Shown: positions 15,162-23,480, counted from the first letter of the stretch. The stretch: 46,899 nt of DNA from Jiangella ureilytica (GCF_004348545.1 NZ_SMKL01000046.1:1-46899); one strand, 5' to 3'. Program-made: numbers and translations. Notes: generated from the letters alone by a model not told the origin.

Positions 15162-16037
15162 ATGCCTGCAGTACAGACGGTCTGGAAGGGCTCGATCTCG
15201 TTCGGCCTGGTGTCCATCCCGGTCCGGCTCGTGTCGGCCACACAGGAGAAGGACATCAGCTTCCGGCAGGTGCACGCTGCCGACGGTGGTCGCATCCGGT
15301 ACAAGCGCGTGTGCGAGGCCGGCGGCCACGAGGTCGCCTACGCCGACATCGCCAAGGGCTACGAGCTGCCCGGCGGCCAGATGGTCGTGCTCACCGACGA
15401 AGACTTCGAGGACCTTCCCATCACGTCGTCGCGCGCGGTCGAGGTGCTCGGGTTCGTGCCGTTCTCGCAGATCGACCCCACCTCGCTGAACCGCGCCTAC
15501 TACGCCGAGCCCACCGGCGACACCAAGCCCTACGCTCTGCTGCGCGACTCCCTCGAGCGCTCCGGCCGGGTCGGCGTGGTCAAGGTGGCGTTGCGAAACA
15601 AGGAGCGACTGGCGGTGCTGCGCTCGTTCGAGGGCGTGCTGATCGTGCAGACCATGCTGTGGCCCGACGAGGTGCGCAAGCCCCAGTTCGACTTCCTCGA
15701 CGAGGACGTCGAGGTGCGCAAGCAGGAGATGGCCATGGCGGAGTCGTACATCGACACGCTGTCCGGCGACTTCGACCCCGACGAGTACCACGACGAGTAC
15801 CGCGAGGCGCTGCTCGAGGTCGTCACCGCCAAGGCCGAGGGCGCCGAGGTCGTCACTCCGCCTGAGGCCGAGCCCGCCGAGGGCAAGGTCGTCGACCTCA
15901 TGGAGGCCCTGCGCCGCAGCGTCGAAGAGGCCAAGCAGGGCCGCGCCGCCAAGTCCGACGACGCCGCCGCCCCGGCGAAGAAGACCGCGAAGAAGACCGC
16001 GGCGAAGAAGACGGCCGCCAAGCGCAAGTCCGCCTGA
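15162..16037 (+). CDS. ku: Non-homologous end joining protein Ku
   Basis: A 291-residue bacterial Ku that forms a homodimeric ring on DNA ends and recruits ligase D. The N-terminus VWKGSISFGLVSIPVRLVSAT is diagnostic, followed by the bridge region with GYELPGGQMVVLTDEDFEDL and the core ending near residue 250. The C-terminal tail has repeated AKKTA/AAKKT units, a Lys/Ala-rich DNA-binding extension like that of mycobacterial and streptomycete Ku. No ligD is in the window. Convergent with the NUDIX gene, with only 15 bases between stops. Confidence 0.96.
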   Translation: MPAVQTVWKGSISFGLVSIPVRLVSATQEKDISFRQVHAADGGRIRYKRVCEAGGHEVAYADIAKGYELPGGQMVVLTDEDFEDLPITSSRAVEVLGFVPFSQIDPTSLNRAYYAEPTGDTKPYALLRDSLERSGRVGVVKVALRNKERLAVLRSFEGVLIVQTMLWPDEVRKPQFDFLDEDVEVRKQEMAMAESYIDTLSGDFDPDEYHDEYREALLEVVTAKAEGAEVVTPPEAEPAEGKVVDLMEALRRSVEEAKQGRAAKSDDAAAPAKKTAKKTAAKKTAAKRKSA

Positions 16038-16052
16038 CGCGCCGGCCGCCGC

Positions 16053-16928
16053 TCAGGAGTTGCGGCGAGTGAGTTCGAGGAGGGTCGACGGGCCGATGTG
16101 CTGCCCGCCGGCGGCCTCGGCCCGCGACCGGAGCTCACGGTCGGCGGTCACCGCGATGACGTGGTCCTGCGGGCGGTCGGCGACCGCCGAGGCGACGGCG
16201 GCCGCGATGGCGTCGTCGCCGCTGCCCGGGGCGTCGACCACGGCGACGCCGTCGAGCGACGGCACCCCGCGCGCCCTGCCCTCGGCGACCAGCACGATGT
16301 GCGGCCACCACAGCGTGGCGGGCAGCCCGAGCGACGCCGCGGGCACGGGCGCCAGCAGGCCGAGCTCGTCGCGCAGCCGCGCCGTTGCGCCGGCCCGGTC
16401 GCGCCACCAGCCGTCGGGGCGCGAGCCGACCACGTTGGCAGCGTCGACCACCAGCACCAGCTCCGCCGCGGCCGACGCGAGGATGCGCGGCCACATCGTG
16501 CCGAACGCCGGCAACAGCGGCAGGTCGGCGACCGACTCCAGCGGCACCCAGGTGATGTCGAGGCTCTCGGGATCGGCCGGCCGCGCGTCGAACGGTCGCG
16601 TGGGGTGCGCGACGATCGTCGTGTAGGACCAGGCACCGTGGTCCTCGACCCAGGCGTGGCTGGGGCGGACGGCGTCGGGCGGTACGGCGGCCTCCTCGGC
16701 GGCCTCGCGGAGGGCCGCCTCGAGCGCCGTCTCGGCCGACGACCGCGCGCCACCCGGAACGCCCCATGTGCCGCCGTGGTGGCTCCAGAGCGCCCGGTGC
16801 TGCAGCAGCGCGCCGCGCTGCTCGTCGACCAGCAGCAGCCCGGCCGCGCCGAACCGGCCCCAGTGGCGTTGACCACAGTCGCAGTCGACCCAGCCGTCAC
16901 CGTCGTGCCGGTGGTGCACGAGCGTCAA
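16053..16928 (-). CDS. NUDIX hydrolase fused to a NYN/PIN-like nuclease domain
   Basis: About 291 residues in two parts. The N-terminal half is a NUDIX domain with the box GARSSAETALEAALREAAEE, preceded by WGRFGAAGLLLVDEQRGALL. The C-terminal half begins LVLVVDAANVVGSRPDGWW and continues with conserved acidic sites GSGDDAI and VTADRELRSRAEAAGG, the layout of NYN/PIN-type metal-dependent ribonucleases such as the YacP group. The last Gly of the NUDIX box (EExG) is Ala here. I chose the TTG at 16928 because GGGAGG lies about eight bases upstream and it overlaps the previous stop (TTGA). A GTG at 16919 is the alternative. Joint action on capped RNA or nucleotides is an inference. Confidence 0.8.
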   Translation of the reverse strand: MTLVHHRHDGDGWVDCDCGQRHWGRFGAAGLLLVDEQRGALLQHRALWSHHGGTWGVPGGARSSAETALEAALREAAEEAAVPPDAVRPSHAWVEDHGAWSYTTIVAHPTRPFDARPADPESLDITWVPLESVADLPLLPAFGTMWPRILASAAAELVLVVDAANVVGSRPDGWWRDRAGATARLRDELGLLAPVPAASLGLPATLWWPHIVLVAEGRARGVPSLDGVAVVDAPGSGDDAIAAAVASAVADRPQDHVIAVTADRELRSRAEAAGGQHIGPSTLLELTRRNS

Positions 16929-17404
16929 GACCGGCCTCCCGCGCGGACCCGCCCGGGGATGAGGTACCAGAACGTCACGAACCAGAGCAGTGCGACACCG
17001 CTGACGGTGATGGCCAGCCAGCGGGCGAGCACCACGTCCAGCGCCAGCAGCAGCCCGCCGCACACGGCGAGCATGAGCAGGAACAGCCCACCCGCGGTCA
17101 TCTTCGACGCCATCGGGATCATTCTGTCGCGAAGCTTCTTCTTGTACACCATCCGGTGGAAGGACACCGGCGCGATCAGCAGCGCCATCGACATCGCAGC
17201 GAGGACGATCGTCACCGCGAACACGTCGTGCGCGAACTCGTCGGAGTCGTTGCGGAACGGTGACGTGAACGCGATGGTCAGCAGGAACGCGAACAGGATC
17301 TGCACGCCCGTCTGGGCGATCCGCAGCTCTTGGAGCAGCTCGTTCCAATGCCGGTCGTAGCGCTCTGCCTGGTCCTCGTCGCGCTTGTAGCGAACCTCAG
17401 CCAC
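16925..17404 (-). CDS. DUF6328 family membrane protein
   Basis: A 159-residue protein with a charged N-terminus (MAEVRYKRDEDQAERYDRHW), a conserved amphipathic stretch LLQELRIAQTGVQILFAFLL, and four transmembrane helices. This matches the actinobacterial DUF6328 pattern. Function unknown. The GTG start at 17404 has a strong GAGGAGGAG ribosome-binding site. Its stop overlaps the NUDIX-NYN start, so the two are translationally coupled. Confidence 0.85.
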   Translation of the reverse strand: MAEVRYKRDEDQAERYDRHWNELLQELRIAQTGVQILFAFLLTIAFTSPFRNDSDEFAHDVFAVTIVLAAMSMALLIAPVSFHRMVYKKKLRDRMIPMASKMTAGGLFLLMLAVCGGLLLALDVVLARWLAITVSGVALLWFVTFWYLIPGRVRAGGRS

Positions 17405-17501
17405 AGCTCCTCCTCGTGGACCGATGTGTACCCAATGCCGGGCTCGTCACGACACCGCGGTGTTCAATCTCCGTTCACGCCGGCCTGCGAGCCTGGGATG
17501 G

Positions 17502-17927
17502 ATGACGGAGCGGCGCGGCGAACCACGGCAGCCCGGATGGTACCCGGACGCTGCCGGAAATGTCCGGTGGTGGAACGGCCAGTTCTGGTCGCACACCTCG
17601 CCGTCGGCCCGGGTGGGGGCGCCTGAGGCGGTTCCGCCGCCCGAGCCGGCGTCCACTGGCGACGGCGTCCTGCTCGGCCTGGCCGCGCTCGTCACGGGAC
17701 TCATCGGCGTCGCACTCGGGCTGTACGCGTTCGTCCGGCCGGTCGGCGAGATCGGCAACGGCAGCCTCTTCCTGCCCGTCGTGCTCGGCATCGTCGCCGT
17801 CGGGCTGGGCGTCGGGGCGCTGCGACGGCGGCGACTGGCGCTCGGCGTGCTCGGAATCATGGCGGGGACGGCGTCGTTCATGCTGACGGCGCTGGTGATC
17901 GTGGTGCTGTCGACCTGGGCGTACTGA
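17502..17927 (+). CDS. DUF2510 domain membrane protein
   Basis: A 141-residue protein. Residues about 8-30 form a DUF2510 motif (QPGWYPDAAGNVRWWNGQFW), a short tryptophan-rich repeat common at actinobacterial membrane-protein N-termini. Two or three hydrophobic segments follow (about 50-135, a DUF4190-like layout). I use the ATG at 17502, which puts the DUF2510 motif at the usual distance from the start. An ATG at 17424 would add an unlikely basic 26-residue leader. Divergent from the DUF6328 gene. Function unknown. Confidence 0.8.
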   Translation: MTERRGEPRQPGWYPDAAGNVRWWNGQFWSHTSPSARVGAPEAVPPPEPASTGDGVLLGLAALVTGLIGVALGLYAFVRPVGEIGNGSLFLPVVLGIVAVGLGVGALRRRRLALGVLGIMAGTASFMLTALVIVVLSTWAY

Positions 17928-17951
17928 GCGTGGTCGGTAGAGTCCACACCC

Positions 17952-19034
17952 GTGGCTGAACAGGACGACGCCGAACACGATCTTGGGGCCTACGAGCGGC
18001 GGTTCCGGCGCAGCGGGCTGCCGCTGTTCATCGAGGACTACACCGCGAGCGAGGACATCTTCACGCGGGCCGCCCCGCTGCTGGCGCTGGTGTTCCTGGG
18101 CGAGATGCTCGCCGCGACGGAGCTCGAATGGCCGCTCCTGCTCAACCTGGTGGCGGCGCTGGGTGGGATGGCGATCCTCATCGTGGCGTTCGGGCTGCTC
18201 AACCGGGCCCGCGGCCGCCGGTTCCTGGAGCTGCCCAACGATGTCGGATGGCCGGAGCTGGCGGCGTTCGTGCTGGTGCCGGCGCTGCTGCCGGTGATCT
18301 TCGGCGGCCAGTGGCGGCAGTTCCTCGCCATCGCCGCCGGCAACACGCTGTTACTCCTGCTGATCTACCTGGTGGTGGGGTTCGGCTTCATCGCGACGGT
18401 GTTCTGGGCGCTCAGCCGCATGGCCGACGAGCTCGCGGCGTCGCTGGGGCGGCTGGTGCGGACGCTGCCGCTGCTGCTGATCTTCTCGCTGGTGCTGTTC
18501 GTCAACGCCGAGATGTGGGAGATGTTCGGGACGATGCCCCGGCCGTTCGTGCTGGTCGTGACGGGGCTGCTGTTCGGCCTGGGCCTCGTGTTCCTGATCG
18601 TGCGCGCGCCCGGCCTGGTGCACCAGCTCGAGGCCGAGCTGAACCAGGGCACCCCTGCGCTGACCCGGCGGCAGCGGCTCAACGTCGGACTGACGCTGGT
18701 GGTGAGCCAGGTGCTGCAGGTGTTCGTGGTCTCTGTCGGTGTCGGCGCGTTCTTCGTCGCGTTCGGGCTGTTCGCGCTGTCGCCGGAGGTCGGCGTCGGC
18801 TGGGCCGGCACCGCCGGCGACTGGGCGTACGGGTTCGACCTGTGGGGCCACCCGCTGCAGCTGACGGAGACGCTGCTGCGGGTGGCCGGCGGGATGGCCG
18901 CGATCACCGGGCTCTACTACGCCATCTCCATCCTCACCGACTCCACCTACCGCGACGAGTTCATGGCCGGCGTGACCCACGAGATGCGCGGGGTGTTCGA
19001 GGCGCGGGCGCAGTACCTCGCTCTGCGCGGCTGA
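17952..19034 (+). CDS. Polytopic membrane protein of unknown function
   Basis: A 360-residue protein with a soluble N-terminus of about 35 residues (YERRFRRSGLPLFIEDYTASED) followed by about eight to nine transmembrane helices. A charged loop lies around residues 215-240 (LEAELNQGTPALTRRQRLN), and the C-terminus is cytoplasmic (DEFMAGVTHEMRGVFEARAQYL). No transporter motif is recognised. The GTG start at 17952 is 24 bases after the DUF2510 gene, so both may share a transcript. Convergent with the sigma-linked operon at 19041, with six bases between. Confidence 0.78.
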   Translation: MAEQDDAEHDLGAYERRFRRSGLPLFIEDYTASEDIFTRAAPLLALVFLGEMLAATELEWPLLLNLVAALGGMAILIVAFGLLNRARGRRFLELPNDVGWPELAAFVLVPALLPVIFGGQWRQFLAIAAGNTLLLLLIYLVVGFGFIATVFWALSRMADELAASLGRLVRTLPLLLIFSLVLFVNAEMWEMFGTMPRPFVLVVTGLLFGLGLVFLIVRAPGLVHQLEAELNQGTPALTRRQRLNVGLTLVVSQVLQVFVVSVGVGAFFVAFGLFALSPEVGVGWAGTAGDWAYGFDLWGHPLQLTETLLRVAGGMAAITGLYYAISILTDSTYRDEFMAGVTHEMRGVFEARAQYLALRG

Positions 19035-19040
19035 CGGCGC

Positions 19041-20177
19041 TCACTGCGACGCCCTGGGCGTCCAGGCGTCGACGAGCCGCTGGTCGTTGCTGGGAACGCG
19101 GCCGACGGTCGCGGCGATCGCCAGTAGCTCCTCCGGGTCCACGACGCCGTTCAGCATGGCCGTGCTCGCGGGATCCGGCTGCCACACGAGCGTCCAGCCG
19201 CCGGCGGCGTCCTCGGACAGCAGCCCGGGGACGCCGGCGACGTCGACCTCGCGCGTGCCGGCGCCCGCGTCCAGCCAGCGGGTGCGGTTGTCATCGGTGA
19301 CTGTCAGCTGCAGTTGCGCCTGCTCGGCGAATGCGGTGTAGACGTAGGTGGCGGGACGGTCGCCGGCGCCGGTGTGCTGGATGACCTGCTCGGCGTCCTG
19401 GGCCCCGGACCATCCCGAAAGGTCGATCTCGTCACCCTCGGTCACCATCGTCTGGACCAGTTCGACGAGCTCGTCGTCGCTCATCGAGCTCGACGTGAGC
19501 CGCCAGGTCATGCCCTCGGCATCGTCCCATTCGGCGAGGAGCAGCCCGGCCTGCTCGCCGATCTCGGTGTCGATGCGGATCCGCGTCGACCCGGCCTCGA
19601 GCTCCCGCCTCTCGTCGCCCACGAGGCGCTGGTCGCCCACCGCCGCGACATGGACGGTGCGCTCGATGACGCCGTCGGCCGACTGCACGACGAGCACACT
19701 CTGGTCCCAGCTGGCAGGGCACATCGCGAAGGCGGCCCCGACCGCGTCGGTCTCCTGGCTGTTGTCCGTGCCCGAGGCGGTGCTCGGTGCGGGCGCGGCG
19801 CTCTCGTCCCAGAGCAGCCGGACCGACGGCGGCAGCGCGTCCGGGCCGGCGAGGTGCACGAGGGTCTCGATCGGCTCGATCGCGTCCAGGCGGTCGCCGT
19901 AGGTGGCGGGGCACTCCGTCTGGAAACCCTCCGTCGGGAACGGGCCGGGCGTGCCGCCGGCCGGGGGCGCGGGGGTGAAGACATCGCCGTCGCCGAAGGC
20001 CAGTGCCGACGGGATCGCCACGGCCAGCGCCGCGGCCAGGGCGATGCCGGTGCCGGCCAGCCGGCGGCGGACCTGCAGCTGGCGGGCCCGGCCCTGCAGC
20101 CGGCCGAGCGGGGCGTACGCGCCGACGGGAACCCGGGCCAGCGCCCGGGCCAGCTCGTCGTCGTCGAACGGGGTCAT
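19041..20177 (-). CDS. Sigma-factor-linked membrane-anchored protein (putative anti-sigma/sensor)
   Basis: A 378-residue protein with a cytoplasmic N-terminus (MTPFDDDELARALARVPVGAY), one transmembrane helix at about 38-60 (GTGIALAAALAVAIPSALAF), then a long extracytoplasmic domain rich in beta strands and acidic residues. There is no HxxxCxxC zinc anti-sigma motif. The start overlaps the stop of the ECF sigma factor at 20174 (ATGA), a strong sign of coupled expression and the usual layout for a membrane partner of a sigma factor. The exported part resembles no domain I can name. Confidence 0.78.
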   Translation of the reverse strand: MTPFDDDELARALARVPVGAYAPLGRLQGRARQLQVRRRLAGTGIALAAALAVAIPSALAFGDGDVFTPAPPAGGTPGPFPTEGFQTECPATYGDRLDAIEPIETLVHLAGPDALPPSVRLLWDESAAPAPSTASGTDNSQETDAVGAAFAMCPASWDQSVLVVQSADGVIERTVHVAAVGDQRLVGDERRELEAGSTRIRIDTEIGEQAGLLLAEWDDAEGMTWRLTSSSMSDDELVELVQTMVTEGDEIDLSGWSGAQDAEQVIQHTGAGDRPATYVYTAFAEQAQLQLTVTDDNRTRWLDAGAGTREVDVAGVPGLLSEDAAGGWTLVWQPDPASTAMLNGVVDPEELLAIAATVGRVPSNDQRLVDAWTPRASQ

Positions 20178-20659
20178 GGTGTCTCCTCGCGGGTGATGGC
20201 GGTTGCGAGCTGCTGGCGGGCCCGGCTCAGCGTCGACGCGACCGTGCCGCGGGTGACCCCCAGCGCGGCGGCGATCTCGTGCTCGGCGAGGTCGAGGACG
20301 TAGCGCATCGCGACCATCTGGCGGCTGCGCTCGGGCAGCGCGGCGACCGCCGCCCACAGGGCGTCGTCGCGGGGTTCGGCGGCCGGGGTGTGGCGTTCCG
20401 GCTCCGCGGCGAGGCGCTGCAGGTGTCGGCGCTCGAGCCGGCCGCGCCGCCACCGCGTCCGGACCTCGTTGACGGCGACCTTCAGCAGCCACGTGACGGG
20501 GGAGTCCAGCGCCGCGCCGGCGGGCCAGCGGGCCAGGGCCCGGGCGAACGCCTCGGCGGTGGCCTCCTCGGCCAGGTCGCGGTCGCCGACGGCGATGGTC
20601 ACGGCGCGCAGAACGCGCGGCCGCAGCGCCGTGTACCAGTCGGCGAAGTCCTCGTCCAT
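20174..20659 (-). CDS. ECF-type RNA polymerase sigma-70 factor
   Basis: About 161 residues. Region 2 spans about 8-70 (DRDLAEEATAEAFARALARW, then SPVTWLLKVAVNEVRTRWRR), and region 4 about 95-150 (ALPERSRQMVAMRYVLDLAEHEIAAALGVTRGTVASTLSRAR). It directs RNA polymerase to its own target promoters in response to its partner membrane protein downstream. I start at the ATG at 20659; in-frame GTG codons at 20668 and 20683 are alternatives. An ECF-like promoter (AAC at about 20698-20700, CGTGTT read on the minus strand at 20675-20680, 17-base spacer) lies just upstream and may give autoregulation. Confidence 0.9.
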   Translation of the reverse strand: MDEDFADWYTALRPRVLRAVTIAVGDRDLAEEATAEAFARALARWPAGAALDSPVTWLLKVAVNEVRTRWRRGRLERRHLQRLAAEPERHTPAAEPRDDALWAAVAALPERSRQMVAMRYVLDLAEHEIAAALGVTRGTVASTLSRARQQLATAITREETP

Positions 20660-20674
20660 CGTGCTCACACAGTC

Positions 20675-20703
20675 AACACGCACACGTCGCCGGAAGTGTT
20701 GAG
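20675..20703 (-). promoter_or_regulatory. Candidate ECF promoter upstream of the sigma factor gene
   Basis: On the minus strand CTCAAC (-35-like, around 20698-20703) is followed after 17 bases by CGTGTT (20675-20680). AAC and CGT are the hallmarks of many ECF promoters. Transcription would begin only a few bases before the ATG at 20659. No second copy of this exact pair was found in the window. Confidence 0.3.
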
Positions 20704-20713
20704 CCGGCGGATG

Positions 20714-21865
20714 TCAGTCGCCGAGCCGGATCCGGCCGCGGGGACCCGGCTCGGTCGCCAGTTCGCAGCCCTCGCCGACGGTGCAGCGGACAACGGCCTC
20801 GGCAGCAGCGTCGCCGTCGTCGGACCGGGCGATGAAGACGACGGTGGCGGCGGACTCCCAGCGCGGCGGCCCCGGGTCGGTGGCCGGGAAGGAGTCGAAG
20901 GTGGCGCCCGTGAGCGCGTCCTGCACGGAGATCCCGTCCGCTGCGACCGAGGCGAGCAGCCGCGAGTCCGGCGAGAACCGGGGGTCCCGTTGCCCCGGCT
21001 CGAGCCTCCAGATCGTCTGCTCGGCGGCGGACCGGTCCCAGATCACGTGCGTCGTTCCGTCGACCGTTGCGACGAGCCGCCCGTCGGGCGACATCGCGGC
21101 CTGCGAACCGTCGGACGGCACCGGGCCCGGCCACGACGCCGTGCTCCCGGGACGCATGGTCGAGTAGAGCAGCACGCCGCTCAGCTCTGTCTCGACCACG
21201 ACCTCGTCCGGCCCGGCGAAGTGCACCGGGTGAGCACTGGTGTCGAACTCTGCGGACGAGAAGCGGTCGCGGCCGGTGCGTGCGTCGGTGACCGTCACCA
21301 TGCCCCGCGCCGGCCCGTCGCCGGCAGAGGTGGGCGTCGCCCAGGCGAACGCGCGGCCGTCGGGCGACACGACCACATCGGAGAGCGTCCCGACGTGCAC
21401 CTGCTCCGGCTCGGCGCCGTCGCGGACGAGGTAGAGCACGGCGCCCTGCTGGTGGTCGCGCACCAACGCGACGAACCCGCCGTCGACCCGGTCCAGCGAC
21501 AGCTCGGTGAACGGGACGTCGAACGGGGTGGAGGTGTCTTCGACGTGCAGGGCGCCGTCGGCGTACCACGGCAGGCTGGGGACGCTGCCCGTGCGGACCG
21601 CGTCGAAGTCCGTGACGTCATCGACGAGCACGTCGGGAGCCGGATCGGGCGACTCGGCCGGCGGGGCGTCGGTGCGCGGGTCGGCGGGATCGACGACGGC
21701 GACGGCGGCGGCCGCCAGTGCGCACGCCGCGACGCCGCCGGCGACAGCGATCCGGGTGGTCCGCCGCTGTCGCCTGGCGCGCCGGATGGCACCGTCGGCG
21801 AAGCCCGGCGGCACCGAGCGGACACCGTCGTCGACCGCGGTCCTGAGCAGCTCCTCGAGGTTCAT
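20714..21865 (-). CDS. Sigma-factor-linked membrane-anchored beta-propeller-like protein
   Basis: A 383-residue protein: a short N-terminal cytoplasmic part (MNLEELLRTAVDDGVRSVPPGF, Arg-rich to about 37), one transmembrane helix at about 40-60, a Pro/Asp linker, then an exported domain with WD40/TolB-like repeats (VVVSPDGRAFAWATP, AAMSPDGRLVATVDG, RFSPDSRLLASVAAD). The start overlaps the stop of the SigE-family factor at 21862 (ATGA). It probably senses an extracytoplasmic condition or restrains the sigma factor. This arrangement of SigE-family sigma plus membrane protein is frequent in actinobacteria. No ligand can be named. Confidence 0.8.
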   Translation of the reverse strand: MNLEELLRTAVDDGVRSVPPGFADGAIRRARRQRRTTRIAVAGGVAACALAAAAVAVVDPADPRTDAPPAESPDPAPDVLVDDVTDFDAVRTGSVPSLPWYADGALHVEDTSTPFDVPFTELSLDRVDGGFVALVRDHQQGAVLYLVRDGAEPEQVHVGTLSDVVVSPDGRAFAWATPTSAGDGPARGMVTVTDARTGRDRFSSAEFDTSAHPVHFAGPDEVVVETELSGVLLYSTMRPGSTASWPGPVPSDGSQAAMSPDGRLVATVDGTTHVIWDRSAAEQTIWRLEPGQRDPRFSPDSRLLASVAADGISVQDALTGATFDSFPATDPGPPRWESAATVVFIARSDDGDAAAEAVVRCTVGEGCELATEPGPRGRIRLGD

Positions 21866-22377
21866 GCGTGCCCTCCGTCCACGGGGAGAGTGGCGGTCAG
21901 TTCCGGCGCCAGGACCCGCAACCGCGCGATGGCCCGCGAGGCCTGGCTGCGGACGGTGCCGAGGGAGCAGCCGAGCACCGCGGCGATCTCGCGTTCGGAC
22001 AGGTCCTCGTAGTACCGCAGCACCAGCACCGCGCGCTGCCGCGGCGCGAGCTGCTGAAGCAGCTGCCACACGTCGAGCCGGTCGTCGACGACGGCGGCGC
22101 GGTCGGGCAGCGCGTCCTCGGGGACCTCGTCGACCGGGTCCTCGCGCAACACCGAGCGCCGGCGCCAGCGGCTGACCTGGTCGTTGTAGATGATGCGGCG
22201 GACGTACCCCTCGGGCTCGTCGACCTTGTGCCAGCGCCGGTACAGCTTGGCCAGCGCGCCCTGCACGAGGTCCTCGGCGGCGTGCCGGTCGCCGCACAGC
22301 GCGTACGCCGTGCGTAGCAGCGCGAGCGACCGGCCCTCGACGAAGCGCCGGAACTGCTCCTCGGTCTGCGAGTCCAC
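21862..22377 (-). CDS. SigE family RNA polymerase sigma factor
   Basis: A 171-residue ECF sigma factor. The N-terminus EEQFRRFVEGRSLALLRTAYAL and DRHAAEDLVQGALAKLYRRWHKV are region 2 in the typical SigE-family style; EGYVRRIIYNDQVSRWRRRS ends it. Region 4 is LAPRQRAVLVLRYYEDLSEREIAAVLGC with SLGTVRSQASRAIARLR. It is the first gene of a pair with the membrane protein downstream and is divergent from the lipoprotein gene at 22612, upstream of which lies a matching ECF-type promoter. Confidence 0.93.
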   Translation of the reverse strand: MDSQTEEQFRRFVEGRSLALLRTAYALCGDRHAAEDLVQGALAKLYRRWHKVDEPEGYVRRIIYNDQVSRWRRRSVLREDPVDEVPEDALPDRAAVVDDRLDVWQLLQQLAPRQRAVLVLRYYEDLSEREIAAVLGCSLGTVRSQASRAIARLRVLAPELTATLPVDGGHA

Positions 22378-22464
22378 GCTGCCTCCCTGCCGCCATCACG
22401 CTCTCACTGCCGAGGACGCGCGGCGGCGGCGAAGCGATGCATGCCACGTCCTACATTCGCACGA

Positions 22465-22494
22465 TGCAACCCGGAAGGGGGGCCGCTTCGTCTC
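22465..22494 (+). promoter_or_regulatory. Candidate SigE-family ECF promoter (TGCAACC-N17-CGTCTC)
   Basis: TGCAACC (22465-22471) and CGTCTC (22489-22494) are separated by 17 bases and point toward the lipoprotein gene at 22612. This fits the -35 AAC / -10 CGTC pattern expected for SigE-family ECF factors. The divergent SigE-family gene starts 88 bases away. The assignment rests on pattern only. Confidence 0.4.
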
Positions 22495-22611
22495 CGGAGT
22501 GAGGCGGGCGGACGGACGGACCCCCGCCGCCGACCGGCCGCGCGCGCGACGACGCCCGGCCTCCCATCACGGCGCCCTCGTCGCGGCGCCGGCTTGCGGA
22601 AGGGCACCACC

Positions 22612-23480
22612 ATGCCCCGGTTCACCCTGCCTCGCTTCAGCCTGCCCTCGTGCGCCTTCGTCCTCGTCGTGGCCGGCTGCGCGTCCGCCGGCGCCGCCCC
22701 GGCGGACGACGTCGCTGCGCTGGCCGTCCCGTCGCCGCTGGCCGTCCCATCGCCGCTGGCCGTCCCATCGCCGCTGGCCGCCGAGCCGGCACCGGCACCG
22801 TCCGCACGCGCGCGTCCGCCCGTACTGGCCACCGCGCTGCCGCCGGCGCTGACCGAGGACCGGACGGTGCCCGGCTCGGGCGCGCTCGGCGAGTGGCGCG
22901 ACTACACGCCGCGGATCAGCGACCCGGGGCGGTTCCGGGCCGTCGTCGAGGGCGATGGCGTCCTGGTCGTCGGCGACTCGATCGCCCGCGCGACGGTGGC
23001 CGAGCTGGCCGCCCGCGTCGCCGCCGTCGCACGCGGCCTGCCGGTGGCCGTCAACGCGCACCCGGGCCGGCCGACGGCGCCGGCGGTGGACTGGCTGGTC
23101 GAGAACGCCGCGCTGATCCCGGACCGGGGCGTCGTCGTGGTCAGCGGCGCGAACGACGTCTCGCGCCGCTGGGCTGGTGGCGGCAGGTCGAGCGGGTCCT
23201 GGCCGCGGCGGACGGCCGCCCGGTGTACTGGCTCACCGTCCACGTCGACCGCTGGCGGGGCGACGCGGCGCAGCGCGCGGCCGACCGGCACAACTCGGAC
23301 TGGATCAACGACCAGCTGCGCGCCGTCGCCGAGCTGCACCCGAACCTCGTCGTCGTGGACTGGGCCGCCGTCGTCACCGACGACTGGCTGGCCGACGGCG
23401 TGCACCCGTCGCCGGCAGGAATCACCGCGTGGTGCGAGCTGCTCGAGACGGCGCTGTTCGACGGCGTCAGCGGGCGGTGA
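22612..23480 (+). pseudogene. SGNH-hydrolase-like lipoprotein, frameshifted
   Basis: Two adjacent frames together encode one protein. The first (from the ATG at 22612, with GGAAGGG upstream) begins MPRFTLPRFSLPSCAFVLVV and has a lipobox VVAGC. It continues with three 18-base tandem repeats coding LAVPSP (22720-22773), then GDGVLVVGDSIARATV and SGANDV, the GDS and GxND blocks of SGNH/GDSL hydrolases. Near 23160-23175 the frame is lost. The adjacent frame continues with LGWWRQVERVLAAADGRPVY and the C-terminal catalytic block DGVHPSPAGITAW (Asp-His). One missing base would restore a protein of about 289 residues. It is either a recent inactivation or an assembly error. Probable exported esterase or acylhydrolase. 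Confidence 0.7.
22720..22773. repeat. Three tandem 18-base repeats encoding LAVPSP
   Basis: CTGGCCGTCCC(G/A)TCGCCG occurs three times in a row, the last two copies identical. It lies in the linker just after the lipobox of the SGNH-like gene and lengthens a flexible Pro/Ala spacer. Copy number may vary between strains. Confidence 0.85.

Noticed and set aside
22612-23480. Programmed ribosomal frameshifting in the SGNH-like gene
   Set aside because: No slippery heptamer or downstream pseudoknot is apparent near 23160-23175. A simple missing base is a better explanation.
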